From Dokdonella_A sp963775445 (GTDB lineage: Bacteria > Pseudomonadota > Gammaproteobacteria > Xanthomonadales > Rhodanobacteraceae), in contig CAVZIT010000006.1 in NCBI GenBank assembly GCA_963775445.1, positions 806,001 through 870,000 on the forward strand: DNA of 64,000 nucleotides. The letters run 5' to 3'. The notes beneath the pieces were generated by a model, which was not told where the DNA came from, made no database searches, and saw only the letters and a program-made list of their open reading frames with translations. The position numbers and the translations under genes were made by a program. Below, piece after piece: positions 9,160 to 18,461 of the stretch (position 1 is the stretch's first letter; the number at the start of each line of letters is the position of its first letter).

Positions 9160-10250
9160 CAGCGCTTCCCGTACTTTTCCGTCATGCGGCGATCAAGCGC
9201 CTTGGTCAGCACGCGCGTGCCATCCTTGCGACGCAATTGCGCTTCAAGCGCAATCGCAGCCGCCGCGATCTCGCCACGCAGCTTCAGGTAATTCTGCCAG
9301 CGCGCGGGATCCAGCCTGTCATCGTCGATCGCCGAACGCACGGCGCAGCCCGGTTCGCTTTGATGATTGCAGTCGCCAAAACGGCACTCCGAAATCAGCG
9401 ACTCGATATCGGCGAATTGGCCGGCGTCGATGTCCTCGTCGCCCATCGGTTTGATTTCGCGCATGCCCGGGGTGTCAATCAGGCAACCGCCGCTCGGAAG
9501 CATGATCAACGCACGGTGGGTGGTTGTGTGGCGCCCGCGGCTGTCATGCGCGCGTACCTCGGCAGTCGCCTGTCGGGCGTCACCGGTCAAGGTATTGGTC
9601 AAAGTCGACTTGCCGGCTCCAGAGGAGCCGACCAGGACGGCCGTATCTCCCGCATGGAGATAATCCTGCATCGGTGCAATGCTCTCGGGAGACTTGGCAT
9701 TCACGGCCAGCACGATGGCGCTTCCGGATAGACGCTCCCGCAATTCCAGGCTCGTGCGCGCAGCGGCGTCCGTGATGTCGCTCTTGGTCAGGACGACCAC
9801 GGCGCGCGCGCCGCTGCCGGCGACCAACGTCAAATAGCGTTCGATTCGCGCAGGATTGAAATCGCCATCGAGCCCGCTGATCACGAAGACGGTATCGATA
9901 TTTGCCGCAATGATCTGTCGCTGGTGGCGCTCCCCGGACGCTGCGCGCGCGAGTTCGCTGCGACGTGGGAGTACACGTTCGATCTGCGGCGGTTTGCCGG
10001 CAGCGCTCGGATCGGCGACGACCAGCACGAAATCGCCGACCGCAGGTCGCTCGCTCGCATCCATGCTGGCCTTGAGAAAACGCGGCGCCGGCTGGGCGTT
10101 GAACGCCTGCTCCCCGTCATGCAGCTGGTAACCCGCACGGTGCTGCGCGATGACTCGCGCCACTGCGGCGCCAGGCGTGTCATCCGGGAGTGCCGTCGAA
10201 CGCCAACCAATTCGGGAAAGACGCTGTTCGATCGCTGGCGCGAGGTTCAT
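9159..10250 (-). CDS. rsgA: Ribosome small-subunit-dependent GTPase A
   Basis: A 363-residue circularly permuted GTPase that acts in late 30S ribosome assembly. An N-terminal OB-fold region (to ~residue 110) precedes the G domain. Its motifs come in the permuted order expected for this family: G4 as T-K-S-D near residue 155, then G1 G-S-S-G-A-G-K-S near 208, then D-T-P-G (G3). The C-terminal zinc region is visible as C-R-F-G-D-C-N-H-x5-C. Length matches the usual 300-370 residues. It is the first gene of a two-gene minus-strand unit with the TPR-sulfotransferase. Confidence 0.95.
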   Translation of the reverse strand: MNLAPAIEQRLSRIGWRSTALPDDTPGAAVARVIAQHRAGYQLHDGEQAFNAQPAPRFLKASMDASERPAVGDFVLVVADPSAAGKPPQIERVLPRRSELARAASGERHQRQIIAANIDTVFVISGLDGDFNPARIERYLTLVAGSGARAVVVLTKSDITDAAARTSLELRERLSGSAIVLAVNAKSPESIAPMQDYLHAGDTAVLVGSSGAGKSTLTNTLTGDARQATAEVRAHDSRGRHTTTHRALIMLPSGGCLIDTPGMREIKPMGDEDIDAGQFADIESLISECRFGDCNHQSEPGCAVRSAIDDDRLDPARWQNYLKLRGEIAAAAIALEAQLRRKDGTRVLTKALDRRMTEKYGKR

Positions 10251-10423
10251 TGGAGCATTGTAAGGAAGTCGCGCACCAGTTCGCGGAAGGAAATTTCAGC
10301 GACCGTGGATGGAAACCATCGCTTGCGAGCCAAAACCAGCCACAGATCGCACAAGGCCAGGCCTTTTTCCGATGGCGACGGGTGCGGCCTCGTCGCGTCC
10401 TGCCGCACCCGTCGCATCCCGGA

Positions 10424-13324
10424 TCAGAACTTGATACTGGCCTCGACGTACGTGAAGCGCCCGGGCAGATCATAAGTGGACGCATCGTAGCCGTTGAGCG
10501 AGCAGCTCAGACAGATGGGCGGATTGCGGTCGAACACGTTGTTGACGCCAGCCGAAACCTGCATGTCGAAGCTGGTAGGCAATTTCCAGCTCAGGCGCAC
10601 ATCGTTGTATGTCGTGGCTCCGAGATGGTTGGTTCCGTCTGGCCGAGTCGGCGTCACCTGGTCCGGATTCGAACAAACCGCGAATCCGGCCCCTCCGGCG
10701 CAATCCTCCCTCAGTGCGGAGATATACCGCACCACCCACGTTGCGCGCCACGCGCCAATCGTCCAGTTGGTATTGAGCGTGGTACGGATTCTCGGAATCG
10801 CGCTGTCTGCGACCTCGACGCCGACGACGCGCGGCTCCATCGCGCCGGTATCGGTCGCGATCGCGGTATAGCCCTTGGTGTAGGTCGTCTGCAAGCCCGC
10901 GCCAAACCGGCCGATTCCGGTTTCGGTACCGATCCAGTTGACGCCGAAGTCATATCCCGACGTGTCGATGCGGCCGAGGTTGCGCAACGTGTTGTTGAAG
11001 GCACTGATCTGCCCCGCCGAATTGCGCGATATGCCGTCGCAGAACAACGGATCGAGCGTCGCGTCGCAGCGATTGAGCTGGGTCTGCGCGTCGGGCGCCT
11101 GAATCGCATTCTTGATTGTGTGGCGATAGTAGGTCAGTTCAAAATCGAGTTTGTCCGACCAGGCCGTGTGATCGGCCCAGCCCGGACTGTAGATTGCGCC
11201 TAGCGTCAGACCCTTGGACGTTTCCGGTTGCAGATTCTGGTTGCCGCCAGTGATCACCGAGATTTGCGGGTTGAGCTGCTGCGTGCCGGCCGGCACACCG
11301 AGCGCCGCGCAGTTGGCCGGGTCGCCCGTCGCCGGCGCTCCATCCTGCCCCAGACACGGATCGATCAGGGTCGCATCGAAACGCGAGAAGCTGCTGAACA
11401 ACTCGCCGATCGACGGCGCGCGGAAGCCCTCGGCCCAAGTGCCGCGCAAGGTCAGGTCGTCATACACCTGCCAGCGAAGACCGAACTTGCTGTTGGTGGT
11501 GCCTCCGAATGTCGAATAATCGGAATAGCGCGTCGCCGCATCGAGATCGAGCTTCTGCACCGCCGGCAGATTGGCCAGCAGCGGCACGTTCAATTCGAGG
11601 TAATACTCGTTGACCGAATACTCGCCGGAAGTGGGACCCGACGGCACGCCGTTGGAATCCCCGGCAGTAACGATCGAATCGGGTGTGTACGAGCCGCTCA
11701 ACTTCCGGTGCTCGTAGCCGGCCGCTCCCGACAGAGGCCCCGCCGGCAGCGTGAAAAGATCGCCGGAGATATTGGCGGTCCACATGTCCAGTTGTTGATC
11801 GCTGCGATCGTTCTCGGTGAAGAGGATGTAATCGAGCATTTCCGGCGTGATTGATCCGGGGCCTCCAAAAAAGTCCAGCGGAACACACGGGGCGGTGCAC
11901 TGATCGAGCGGCCCCAGCGCGTTCAGGATATGTCGGATGTTGTAGGTACCCGTGACCGTCTGGGTTGCCTTGTTGTCGCTGTTGACGTAATTGACATCCC
12001 AGGAATAGGTCTTGTCGCCGACGTCAAACGCGCCGTTGATCCCGGTCGCGGCATAGCGCGTGTCGACCGACTGCTTGTACACGCGCGGTCCGCCCTCAAT
12101 CGGTCGCCGCCCGGCGCCAATGAAATTGGTCGCTGGATCGAGCGTGATCCCGAAAGGATTGTAGGGGTTGGTCGCATCGATGCCGACCTGGCTGCATAGA
12201 TCAGCCGCGGCGCAGAAGCTGGACAGGAAAATCGGCTCTGGTGCGGCCTGATTCACCGAGTCGCGCGTGTTGTAAAGGCCCTTCGCATACCAGCTCACAT
12301 TGTCGGTCAGGCGATACGTGCCTTGGGCGAACAGCCCATCGCGCTTCTGCGGGGTCAGCAACAGATTGTACGGCGCGAAGTTGAACCGGTCCGACGTCCC
12401 GAAGCCATGGTAACCCCCGGGGAAATCCTGCACGCCGCCGGCCGGCGCTGCACCGTTGGCGGTGATGTCACAGACGCCGCCCGGGCACAACCCATCGTAA
12501 TCCTGGCCGCCGGGCGTGCTGAAGATCACGCGGGTGAACGGTGTGGCCGAGCTGCCGTTGCTGAGGCCGGTACCTGGCACCGGGAAACTTGATTGTTCCC
12601 AATCAGCGGAGCTGATCCGGTTCTGATTGAAATGGCTGATGTCCATGAAAAAGTCGAGGCGGTCAGTCTTGCCGCCGAACGACAGATTGCCCGACCAGGT
12701 CTTGCCGTCGCCGACCGAATGATCGCCGTAGTACACATGCGCCGCGATTCCCTGCTGCGATTTTTTTGTGATGATGTTGATTACTCCGGCAATCGCGTCG
12801 GAGCCATAGAGCGCGGACGCGCCATCGGTCAGGATCTCGATGCGATCCACGATGCTGGACGGGATCGTGTTCAGATCGACCGCGGCGGAGACGCCCGATG
12901 CAGAGGACTCGTTGACCCACCGCAAGCCATCGACGAGGATCAGCGTGCGCTTGGCGCCAAGATTGTGCAGCGAAATCGTTGTCGAGCCCGACCCGACGCC
13001 GCCGCCGTCCGGCGGAAATCCGAAGTTGCCGGCTGAATTGAATTTGGTGTTGAGCGAGGAGCCGCTGACCGAGAGCTGCTGGATGACATCGCCGATCGAA
13101 CCCAGACCGGTTGCCGCGATGTCCGCAGCCGTGATCGTGATGACCGGCGTCTGCGTTTCGACTTCGGCCTTCTTGATGCGCGATCCGGTCACCTCGATCG
13201 TCTGCAATTTCTGGGTGTCGTCGCCGCGATCCTGTTGCGCGAACACCGGCCCGACAGAGAACACCGACAACACGATCGCACCCATCCCGATCCTGACGAT
13301 CAGCGCTTTACCATGCAGTTTCAT
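10424..13324 (-). CDS. TonB-dependent receptor, outer membrane
   Basis: A 966-residue protein preceded by a strong GGGGAGGGGAAG ribosome site, with a signal peptide ending V-F-A-Q-Q. Next comes T-I-E-V-T-G-S-R-I-K-K (TonB-box-like region) and a plug domain with D-V-I-Q-Q-L, S-L-H-N-L-G-A-K-R-T-L-I-L-V-D-G and D-G-A-S-A-L-Y-G-S-D-A-I-A-G-V-I-N-I. A long 22-strand beta-barrel follows, ending in the aromatic Y-V-E-A-S-I-K-F that suits BAM recognition. The sequence resembles the large receptors common in Xanthomonadales that take up peptides or oligosaccharides; the ligand is not readable. A short imperfect palindrome lies upstream (13425-13444). Confidence 0.92.
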   Translation of the reverse strand: MKLHGKALIVRIGMGAIVLSVFSVGPVFAQQDRGDDTQKLQTIEVTGSRIKKAEVETQTPVITITAADIAATGLGSIGDVIQQLSVSGSSLNTKFNSAGNFGFPPDGGGVGSGSTTISLHNLGAKRTLILVDGLRWVNESSASGVSAAVDLNTIPSSIVDRIEILTDGASALYGSDAIAGVINIITKKSQQGIAAHVYYGDHSVGDGKTWSGNLSFGGKTDRLDFFMDISHFNQNRISSADWEQSSFPVPGTGLSNGSSATPFTRVIFSTPGGQDYDGLCPGGVCDITANGAAPAGGVQDFPGGYHGFGTSDRFNFAPYNLLLTPQKRDGLFAQGTYRLTDNVSWYAKGLYNTRDSVNQAAPEPIFLSSFCAAADLCSQVGIDATNPYNPFGITLDPATNFIGAGRRPIEGGPRVYKQSVDTRYAATGINGAFDVGDKTYSWDVNYVNSDNKATQTVTGTYNIRHILNALGPLDQCTAPCVPLDFFGGPGSITPEMLDYILFTENDRSDQQLDMWTANISGDLFTLPAGPLSGAAGYEHRKLSGSYTPDSIVTAGDSNGVPSGPTSGEYSVNEYYLELNVPLLANLPAVQKLDLDAATRYSDYSTFGGTTNSKFGLRWQVYDDLTLRGTWAEGFRAPSIGELFSSFSRFDATLIDPCLGQDGAPATGDPANCAALGVPAGTQQLNPQISVITGGNQNLQPETSKGLTLGAIYSPGWADHTAWSDKLDFELTYYRHTIKNAIQAPDAQTQLNRCDATLDPLFCDGISRNSAGQISAFNNTLRNLGRIDTSGYDFGVNWIGTETGIGRFGAGLQTTYTKGYTAIATDTGAMEPRVVGVEVADSAIPRIRTTLNTNWTIGAWRATWVVRYISALREDCAGGAGFAVCSNPDQVTPTRPDGTNHLGATTYNDVRLSWKLPTSFDMQVSAGVNNVFDRNPPICLSCSLNGYDASTYDLPGRFTYVEASIKF

Positions 13325-13424
13325 GTGCTTCCCCTCCCCGAAACCGGGACGTTGCTTGATGGCCGGCGAGCGCCGGAGAGCCTTCCGCCGCCGTCACCGG
13401 TGCCGGAAAGTTAAGAAACTGTAA

Positions 13425-13444
13425 GGCAAACGTCAAACGTTGCC
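13425..13444. promoter_or_regulatory. Imperfect palindrome upstream of the TonB receptor
   Basis: GGCAAACGT and ACGTTGCC face each other across two bases, with one bulged A. The site is about 100 bases before the receptor start, in the divergent spacer shared with the SGNH hydrolase gene. It could be an operator or simple chance; no known consensus was recognised. Confidence 0.25.
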
Positions 13445-13621
13445 AAGCAACTTTTCACAGTCCGCCTGGAGCACTTGATTTGGCGCGATTCGCCGAGCAC
13501 CTCGGGCCTGCGTCGAATACTCAAAAAAGGAGGTCCGGCAGCCTGCTAGACTCGCCTGTCGACGAGGTCGCACGCCGAAGATCTCGACCTCACCTTTCGC
13601 TCCCTTTTGGGGCCACCGCCA

Positions 13622-14293
13622 ATGTTTGTCGAGCTGTTGAGCGTGGCGATGTTCGCTGGCGCAATACACGCGGATTCGGGCGCGCCACGCTTTCTGGCGC
13701 TGGGCGATTCATACACCATTGGCGAGGGCGTCGATGAGGCGCAACGCTGGCCGGCGCAATTGGTCCGAGGATTGCGCGCCAATGGCTTCGCGATCGACGC
13801 GACGACCATCGTCGCAAAAACCGGATGGAGGACCGATGAGCTCGCCCACGCAATCGGCGCAGCTTCCCTGAAGCCTCCGTATGCGCTGGTCACCCTCATG
13901 ATCGGCGTAAATGATCAATATCAGGGACGTGATGTCGACCAGTACCGCAGCGGATTCGCTTCGTTGCTCAGGCGTGCGATCGCGCTGGCAGGGAACGATC
14001 CGCAGCACGTCATCGTCATTTCGATACCGGATTGGGGCGTAACAAGGTTTGCAAGCGAACAGGGGCGCGATGCGGCGCTCGCAGCAACAGCGATCGACGC
14101 CTTCAACAAGGTCGCGCGCGCGATCTGCCGCGCCGATGGAGTCGCCTGGGTTGACGTGACGACGGCATCACGCGTCGCCGGTGCCTCGCAAGGCGAATTG
14201 ACGGAGGATGGATTGCATCCCTCGGCCAGACAATATGCCCGTTGGGTCGATGCGATCCTGCCGGCTGCAGCGGCTGTCCTGGGCGCGCACTGA
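13622..14293 (+). CDS. SGNH/GDSL-family hydrolase
   Basis: Starting at ATG 13622, the product is 223 residues. The SGNH blocks are visible: G-D-S-Y-T-I-G-E-G (block I, nucleophile Ser), a G-containing block II (K-T-G-W), G-V-N-D (block III) and D-G-L-H-P-S (block V with the catalytic Asp and His). Such enzymes are esterases, lipases or carbohydrate deacetylases. A short hydrophobic N-terminus ending in A-D-S-G may be a weak export signal. An in-frame TTG five codons earlier is a less likely start. It is divergent from the TonB receptor and has no operon partner. Confidence 0.85.
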   Translation: MFVELLSVAMFAGAIHADSGAPRFLALGDSYTIGEGVDEAQRWPAQLVRGLRANGFAIDATTIVAKTGWRTDELAHAIGAASLKPPYALVTLMIGVNDQYQGRDVDQYRSGFASLLRRAIALAGNDPQHVIVISIPDWGVTRFASEQGRDAALAATAIDAFNKVARAICRADGVAWVDVTTASRVAGASQGELTEDGLHPSARQYARWVDAILPAAAAVLGAH

Positions 14294-14390
14294 ATCGGCG
14301 TTCGCTAGGCTTCGGATTGATCGCACCTTTGCGTTAGAAGCACTGAGTGTGCCGCGTTATCATGCGGCTTCGCATTTTCAGGACCTCATC

Positions 14391-15314
14391 ATGACGCTCG
14401 CCCCCGATATCCGCGCCCGCATCGAGACGTTGCTCGCTTCCGAGCGGGTGGTGTTGTTCATGAAAGGCTCGCGCTCGCGTCCGCAATGCGGATTTTCCGC
14501 TGCCACGGTCGAGCGCCTGGACGATGTGCTGGAAGACTATGCGAGCGTCGACGTGCTAAGCGACGAAGCGGTGCGCGCCGGCATCAAGGAGTACGGCAAC
14601 TGGCCGACCATTCCGCAACTCTATATCGATGGCGACTTGATCGGTGGCGCCGACATCGTCGCGTCGCTGCACGATTCGGGGGAATTGCACCGGATGCTCG
14701 GCGTGGCCCAGCCCGATCGGGTCGCGCCCGAAATCACGCTGTCCGACGCAGCGGCGGAGGCGATGAAACCGGCTCTGGCCGATGCCGGGAACGCACGACT
14801 CTTCCTGCGCGTGGATCGCAACTTTCACCCTCGCTTCGAATTGCGCGAAGGCAGTTCCCACGATCTCGTGACGATCGCAAATGGCATCGAGATTCATTGC
14901 GACGCCGCGAGCGCGAAACGAGCTCATGGCGCTCGCATCGACTGGGCCGAAACGCCGCAGGGTGCCGGGCTGTCGATCCATCTGCCGAACGCTCCGGCTC
15001 GGGTGCGCGCACTCGATGTTCACCGGCTGAAGCAGCGGATGCAGAAAGGAGATATTACGGTCATCGATGTGCGTCCGGCCGCGGAGCGCGCAATCGCACC
15101 ATTTGCGGGCGCAGAGGTTTTCGAACCTGCTACACATGACCGGCTGACGGCGCTGGCCAAGGACGCCCCACTCGCATTCCTTTGCCATCTGGGTAATTCG
15201 AGCCGCAACGCGGCGGAGCATTTCTGCGATCTCGGATTCACAGATGTCTACAACATCGAAGGCGGCATCGACGCGTGGTCACGCGAAATCGACACGTCGA
15301 TCCCGCGTTACTAG
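14391..15314 (+). CDS. Monothiol glutaredoxin - A-type-like - rhodanese fusion (Grx4 family)
   Basis: The 307-residue product begins at ATG 14391. Residues 1-105 are a Grx4-type monothiol glutaredoxin with the C-G-F-S site (Cys33) and W-P-T-I-P-Q-L-Y-I-D-G for glutathione binding. Residues ~113-200 resemble the A-type (IscA/HesB) iron-sulfur carrier fold and end G-A-G-L-S-I-H-L-P-N-A, where the C-G-C ligand tail of true A-type proteins would follow but is missing. Residues ~205-305 are a rhodanese domain with F-L-C-H-L-G-N-S-S-R (Cys265) and N-I-E-G-G-I-D-A-W. Grx4 proteins carry [2Fe-2S] clusters; the fused rhodanese suggests persulfide handling. Long Grx-rhodanese proteins are known in Xanthomonadales. 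Confidence 0.88.
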   Translation: MTLAPDIRARIETLLASERVVLFMKGSRSRPQCGFSAATVERLDDVLEDYASVDVLSDEAVRAGIKEYGNWPTIPQLYIDGDLIGGADIVASLHDSGELHRMLGVAQPDRVAPEITLSDAAAEAMKPALADAGNARLFLRVDRNFHPRFELREGSSHDLVTIANGIEIHCDAASAKRAHGARIDWAETPQGAGLSIHLPNAPARVRALDVHRLKQRMQKGDITVIDVRPAAERAIAPFAGAEVFEPATHDRLTALAKDAPLAFLCHLGNSSRNAAEHFCDLGFTDVYNIEGGIDAWSREIDTSIPRY

Positions 15315-15587
15315 TGTGCGGCGAGGCGCCTGCCGCGTTGTCGCGATTAATCCGATATCATCACGCCGCAGTTGATGCAGTTCTCGAGGCGACAACCGCC
15401 CCATTGCGGTTTGCATGGCCCCAGTTGCCGGGTATTGCAAAACGCATGGGCGACAGCCTTAGAAAATCCACAACACATTGATTTGTAGTTTTTTTTCTCT
15501 GGCATGGCGGTTGCGTCGATCGCAAGTGACGCGGCAGCCGTTGCATTCTTGATTCCCGCGCAAATCCCAATCCAATGAGGAACCGTC

Positions 15588-16088
15588 ATGAACCGTATCG
15601 CCCTGCTTTCCTGCGCTATCGCCGCCACATTCGCACTGGCCGCGTGCAATCATCAGGAGTCCCCGTCTGAAACCAGTCAGGACGTTAACAAGGCGCAGCA
15701 AGAGGGCGCCAAGGACGTCAATGAGGCGAAACAGAACGCCGCGCAGGACAACGCCGAAGCGCAGCGCAAGATGGACGAGGCACGCGCGAATGCGAATGCC
15801 GACATGAACAAGGCGACCGATCAGGGGGACGTGCAGGACGCGCAGAAAGACGTCGCCGAGCAGAAAACCGACACGATGGACACCGAGGCCAAATCGCGTT
15901 ACGACGTTGCGGTCACCAAGGCGGAAGCCGATCACAAGGTCGCCATCGAGAAATGCGAAGGCATGCCTTCGGCGCAACAGTCGGCTTGCAAGGACGAAGC
16001 GGACAAGACCCTTGATGCCGCCAAGAAGGCCGCGCAACAACAACTTGATAGTGCCAAGGCGGCAGCCGAGAATACCGACGGCAACTGA
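15588..16088 (+). CDS. Alanine/lysine-rich small lipoprotein, coiled-coil
   Basis: The 166-residue product has a lipoprotein signal with lipobox L-A-A-C (C at about residue 19). The rest is almost entirely Ala/Lys/Asp/Glu/Gln-rich helix (D-V-N-K-A-Q-Q-E-G-A-K-D-V-N-E-A-K-Q), so a long coiled coil is likely. Two cysteines near C-E-G-M-P and S-A-C-K-D could pair. It is probably anchored in the outer membrane periplasmic face. No specific family was recognised; related Ala-rich lipoproteins of Xanthomonadales are hypothetical. The gene stands alone and is followed by a strong terminator. Confidence 0.8.
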   Translation: MNRIALLSCAIAATFALAACNHQESPSETSQDVNKAQQEGAKDVNEAKQNAAQDNAEAQRKMDEARANANADMNKATDQGDVQDAQKDVAEQKTDTMDTEAKSRYDVAVTKAEADHKVAIEKCEGMPSAQQSACKDEADKTLDAAKKAAQQQLDSAKAAAENTDGN

Positions 16089-16134
16089 TCCTCGGCTCAG
16101 GACGCAGATGGATTAGCGTCCATCGGGTAACTTG

Positions 16135-16183
16135 GAAAAATCAGGCGGCGCAATTCGCTCACGCGGATTGCGCTGTTTTTTTT
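16135..16183. terminator. Strong bidirectional intrinsic terminator
   Basis: Bases 16148-16158 and 16163-16173 form an 11-bp stem (one T-G pair) closed by the tetraloop TCAC. Eight T follow at 16176-16183 on the plus strand. On the minus strand the hairpin is followed by a five-T run (complement of 16135-16140). It sits between the convergent lipoprotein gene and ogt and should serve both. Confidence 0.9.
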
Positions 16184-16249
16184 GCAAACCCCGCAACGGA
16201 TGCGGACTTGCAGTCTGAACACCTGTGCCCGGCCGCGACTGGACAGGGG

Positions 16250-16753
16250 TCAGGCACTCAACGCAAATGGCTCGGCCCGCTCTTGGCGTCGCTCGAGGTC
16301 GAGCAGAAACCGTTTCGCCGGAAGACCCCCACCGTATCCGGTCAAAGAGCCATTGGCCCCGATCACGCGATGGCATGGCACAACGATGGCGAGCGGATTG
16401 GCGCCGTTCGCTGCGCCGACCGCGCGCACGGCGCGCGGCTTGTCGATGCGCCGCGCAATTTCCGCGTAACTCACGGTCTCGCCATAAGAGATCGTGCACA
16501 GTGCATTCCAGACTTGATGCTGGAATGCAGTGCCGCATGCGTTGAGGGGCAAGTCGAAGTCACGCAGCGTACCGGCGAAATATGCCTCGAACTGTTTTCT
16601 GGCAACGGAAAGATGCGCGCGATCTTGAACGCTTCCGGCAGGCGGTGGCGCGGCGCGCTGCCCTTCGAACGGCAAACCGACAATGCTCAGCCCGCGCTCG
16701 TCAGCGCAAAGCAACAACGGGCCAATCGGCGTTTCTAGATAATCGTGATACAT
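16250..16753 (-). CDS. ogt: Methylated-DNA--[protein]-cysteine S-methyltransferase
   Basis: The 167-residue suicide enzyme removes methyl groups from O6-methylguanine in DNA. The acceptor-site motif P-C-H-R-V-I-G is present, preceded by V-G-A-A-N-G-A-N-P and the helix-turn-helix region V-S-Y-A-E-I-A-R-R-I. The N-terminal ribonuclease-like half (E-T-P-I-G-P-L-L-L-C-A-D) is complete. The start at 16753 is chosen because GAAGAGGT lies just upstream; an ATG 8 codons earlier is possible. It lies downstream of the Ada-like/AlkA gene in the same direction, forming a DNA-alkylation repair pair. Confidence 0.93.
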   Translation of the reverse strand: MYHDYLETPIGPLLLCADERGLSIVGLPFEGQRAAPPPAGSVQDRAHLSVARKQFEAYFAGTLRDFDLPLNACGTAFQHQVWNALCTISYGETVSYAEIARRIDKPRAVRAVGAANGANPLAIVVPCHRVIGANGSLTGYGGGLPAKRFLLDLERRQERAEPFALSA

Positions 16754-16890
16754 GAAACGTACCTCTTCAGGATTCATGAAATCAGCGCTGGCGCATCGTG
16801 AGATTCGGTCGCGGTGAGCTGCGCTGGACGTTTGCTTCGCGAAAGGATTGCACGGAACAGTTCCTTCCACGGTGTCCGTCGACGGATCGA

Positions 16891-18348
16891 TCATGCGGCG
16901 GAACGCCAGAGAAGCATGACGGCGTACGCTCGCCACGGGCGCCACGGCGCGCTGCGCATCTCCAGCGCGCGCTCGCTCAGAGTGGCGCCACTGCCCACCA
17001 CGCGGCGCAGCACGAGATCACCTGCCGGAAACGCATCCGGATGTGACAGCGCGCGCAAGGCAATGTACTGCGCCGTCCACGGACCGATTCCGGGCAACGC
17101 CCGCAACCGTTCGACAAAAACCGGCAGCGGCTGCTCAACGCCGAAGCCGATACGACCGTCGAGGCAAGCACAGGCGAGTGTGCGAATAGTCGTCGCGCGC
17201 GAGCGCATCACTCCGATTTCTTCGAGCGCGGCGTCGGCAAGAGCACAAGGCCCGGGAAACAGCCGGTGGAGCCCCTGCGCGTCGCCGGCGAACGGCGCAC
17301 CATAGCGATCGGCCATGCGTGCTGCCAGGGTTCTTGCTGCGGCGACGCTGACTTGTTGACCGAGCACCGCGCGCACCGCCACTTCAAACCCATCCCAGGC
17401 ACCCGGCAGGCGTTGTCCGGGCCAGCGCTGCAACAATGGCTTGAGCTGCGGACTGCGCCGCAGGGCCTTTGCAATCGCTGCGGGATCCGCATCGACATCG
17501 AACATCCGCCGCGCGCGCGCGGCAATTTCAGCGAGTGCAGCAGTGGACGGATGGCGCACGCGCAATGCCAGGGCATCTTCACCGGCAATCGGCGAGACGG
17601 CGAACCAGCCGGGTTTCCCGGCGGCAACGAAACTACGGCAGTAGCTGTTGGCCTCGACCACTTCGATTCCGGGAATGGCGCGACGATCGAGGAACGCCAG
17701 CAAGCCTGCAAAGTCGTATGGGCGTCGATATGGAAGGCGCAACATCAATTCTTCCGGTGCCGGCACAGTGCGCCCCCGCCGGATTACCCGTGGCGGTTTG
17801 CCATACGCTGTCTGGAATGCTGCGTTGAACCGTCGCAAGCTCGCGTATCCCGCGGCTGTCGCAACTGCGGTAATCGGCAACATCGTGTCGGTCAACAACT
17901 GCTTTGCGAACAGCAGCCGGCGCGTCGCGGCGACCTCGTTCGGGCTGGCGCCGACTTCACTGGCGAAAATGCGGCGTAGATGACGATCGCCGACGCCGAC
18001 GCGACGCGCAAGCTCTTCCATCGATCCATGATCGAGTGCGCCTTGATCGATCAGGCGCAAGGCACCCGCAACGAGTTCGCTGCGTGCGTGATGCAGCGGT
18101 GAACCCGGCGCCGCCTCGGGCCGGCAGCGAAGGCAGGGCCGAAATCCCGCGGCAGCCGCAACGGCGGCGCTGGCGAAATAGCGAACGTGCGCCCGCTTTG
18201 GCGTGGGCGCCGGACAGACCGGCCGACAGTAGATACCGGTGGACGTCACGGCGGTGAAGAACAAACCGTCAAATCGCGCATCGCGCGTGAGTCGGGCGCG
18301 CTCACAGGCACGCTGGTCGAGTCCGGTCGGGAGTGTTGACCTTTCCAT
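16891..18348 (-). CDS. alkA: DNA-3-methyladenine glycosylase II with Ada-type N-terminus (Ada-AlkA fusion)
   Basis: The 485-residue product has three parts. Residues 1-78 match the Ada zinc domain with Cys41, Cys45, Cys72 and Cys75 (C-R-P-V-C ... C-L-R-C); Cys41 corresponds to the residue that accepts methyl from phosphotriesters. Next is an AraC-type helix-turn-helix (L-A-R-R-V-G-V-G-D-R-H-L-R-R-I-F). The C-terminal ~290 residues are an AlkA glycosylase with the helix-hairpin-helix L-P-G-I-G-P-W-T-A-Q-Y and the catalytic Asp in A-G-D-L-V-L-R-R. It should sense alkylation, activate transcription and excise 3-methyladenine. An open frame continues upstream to 18996 but lies opposite other sequence and lacks homology. 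Confidence 0.9.
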   Translation of the reverse strand: MERSTLPTGLDQRACERARLTRDARFDGLFFTAVTSTGIYCRPVCPAPTPKRAHVRYFASAAVAAAAGFRPCLRCRPEAAPGSPLHHARSELVAGALRLIDQGALDHGSMEELARRVGVGDRHLRRIFASEVGASPNEVAATRRLLFAKQLLTDTMLPITAVATAAGYASLRRFNAAFQTAYGKPPRVIRRGRTVPAPEELMLRLPYRRPYDFAGLLAFLDRRAIPGIEVVEANSYCRSFVAAGKPGWFAVSPIAGEDALALRVRHPSTAALAEIAARARRMFDVDADPAAIAKALRRSPQLKPLLQRWPGQRLPGAWDGFEVAVRAVLGQQVSVAAARTLAARMADRYGAPFAGDAQGLHRLFPGPCALADAALEEIGVMRSRATTIRTLACACLDGRIGFGVEQPLPVFVERLRALPGIGPWTAQYIALRALSHPDAFPAGDLVLRRVVGSGATLSERALEMRSAPWRPWRAYAVMLLWRSAA

Positions 18349-18461
18349 GGAGATGCATGCTAGCAGCGATGCTGCCGCCCAACTCGCCGTTTTCGGCTGT
18401 GATTGCCGGACCCGGGGATGGCGTCCACCCGCGTCCGTTCGACTGCTACGGTTGCGCGGAA

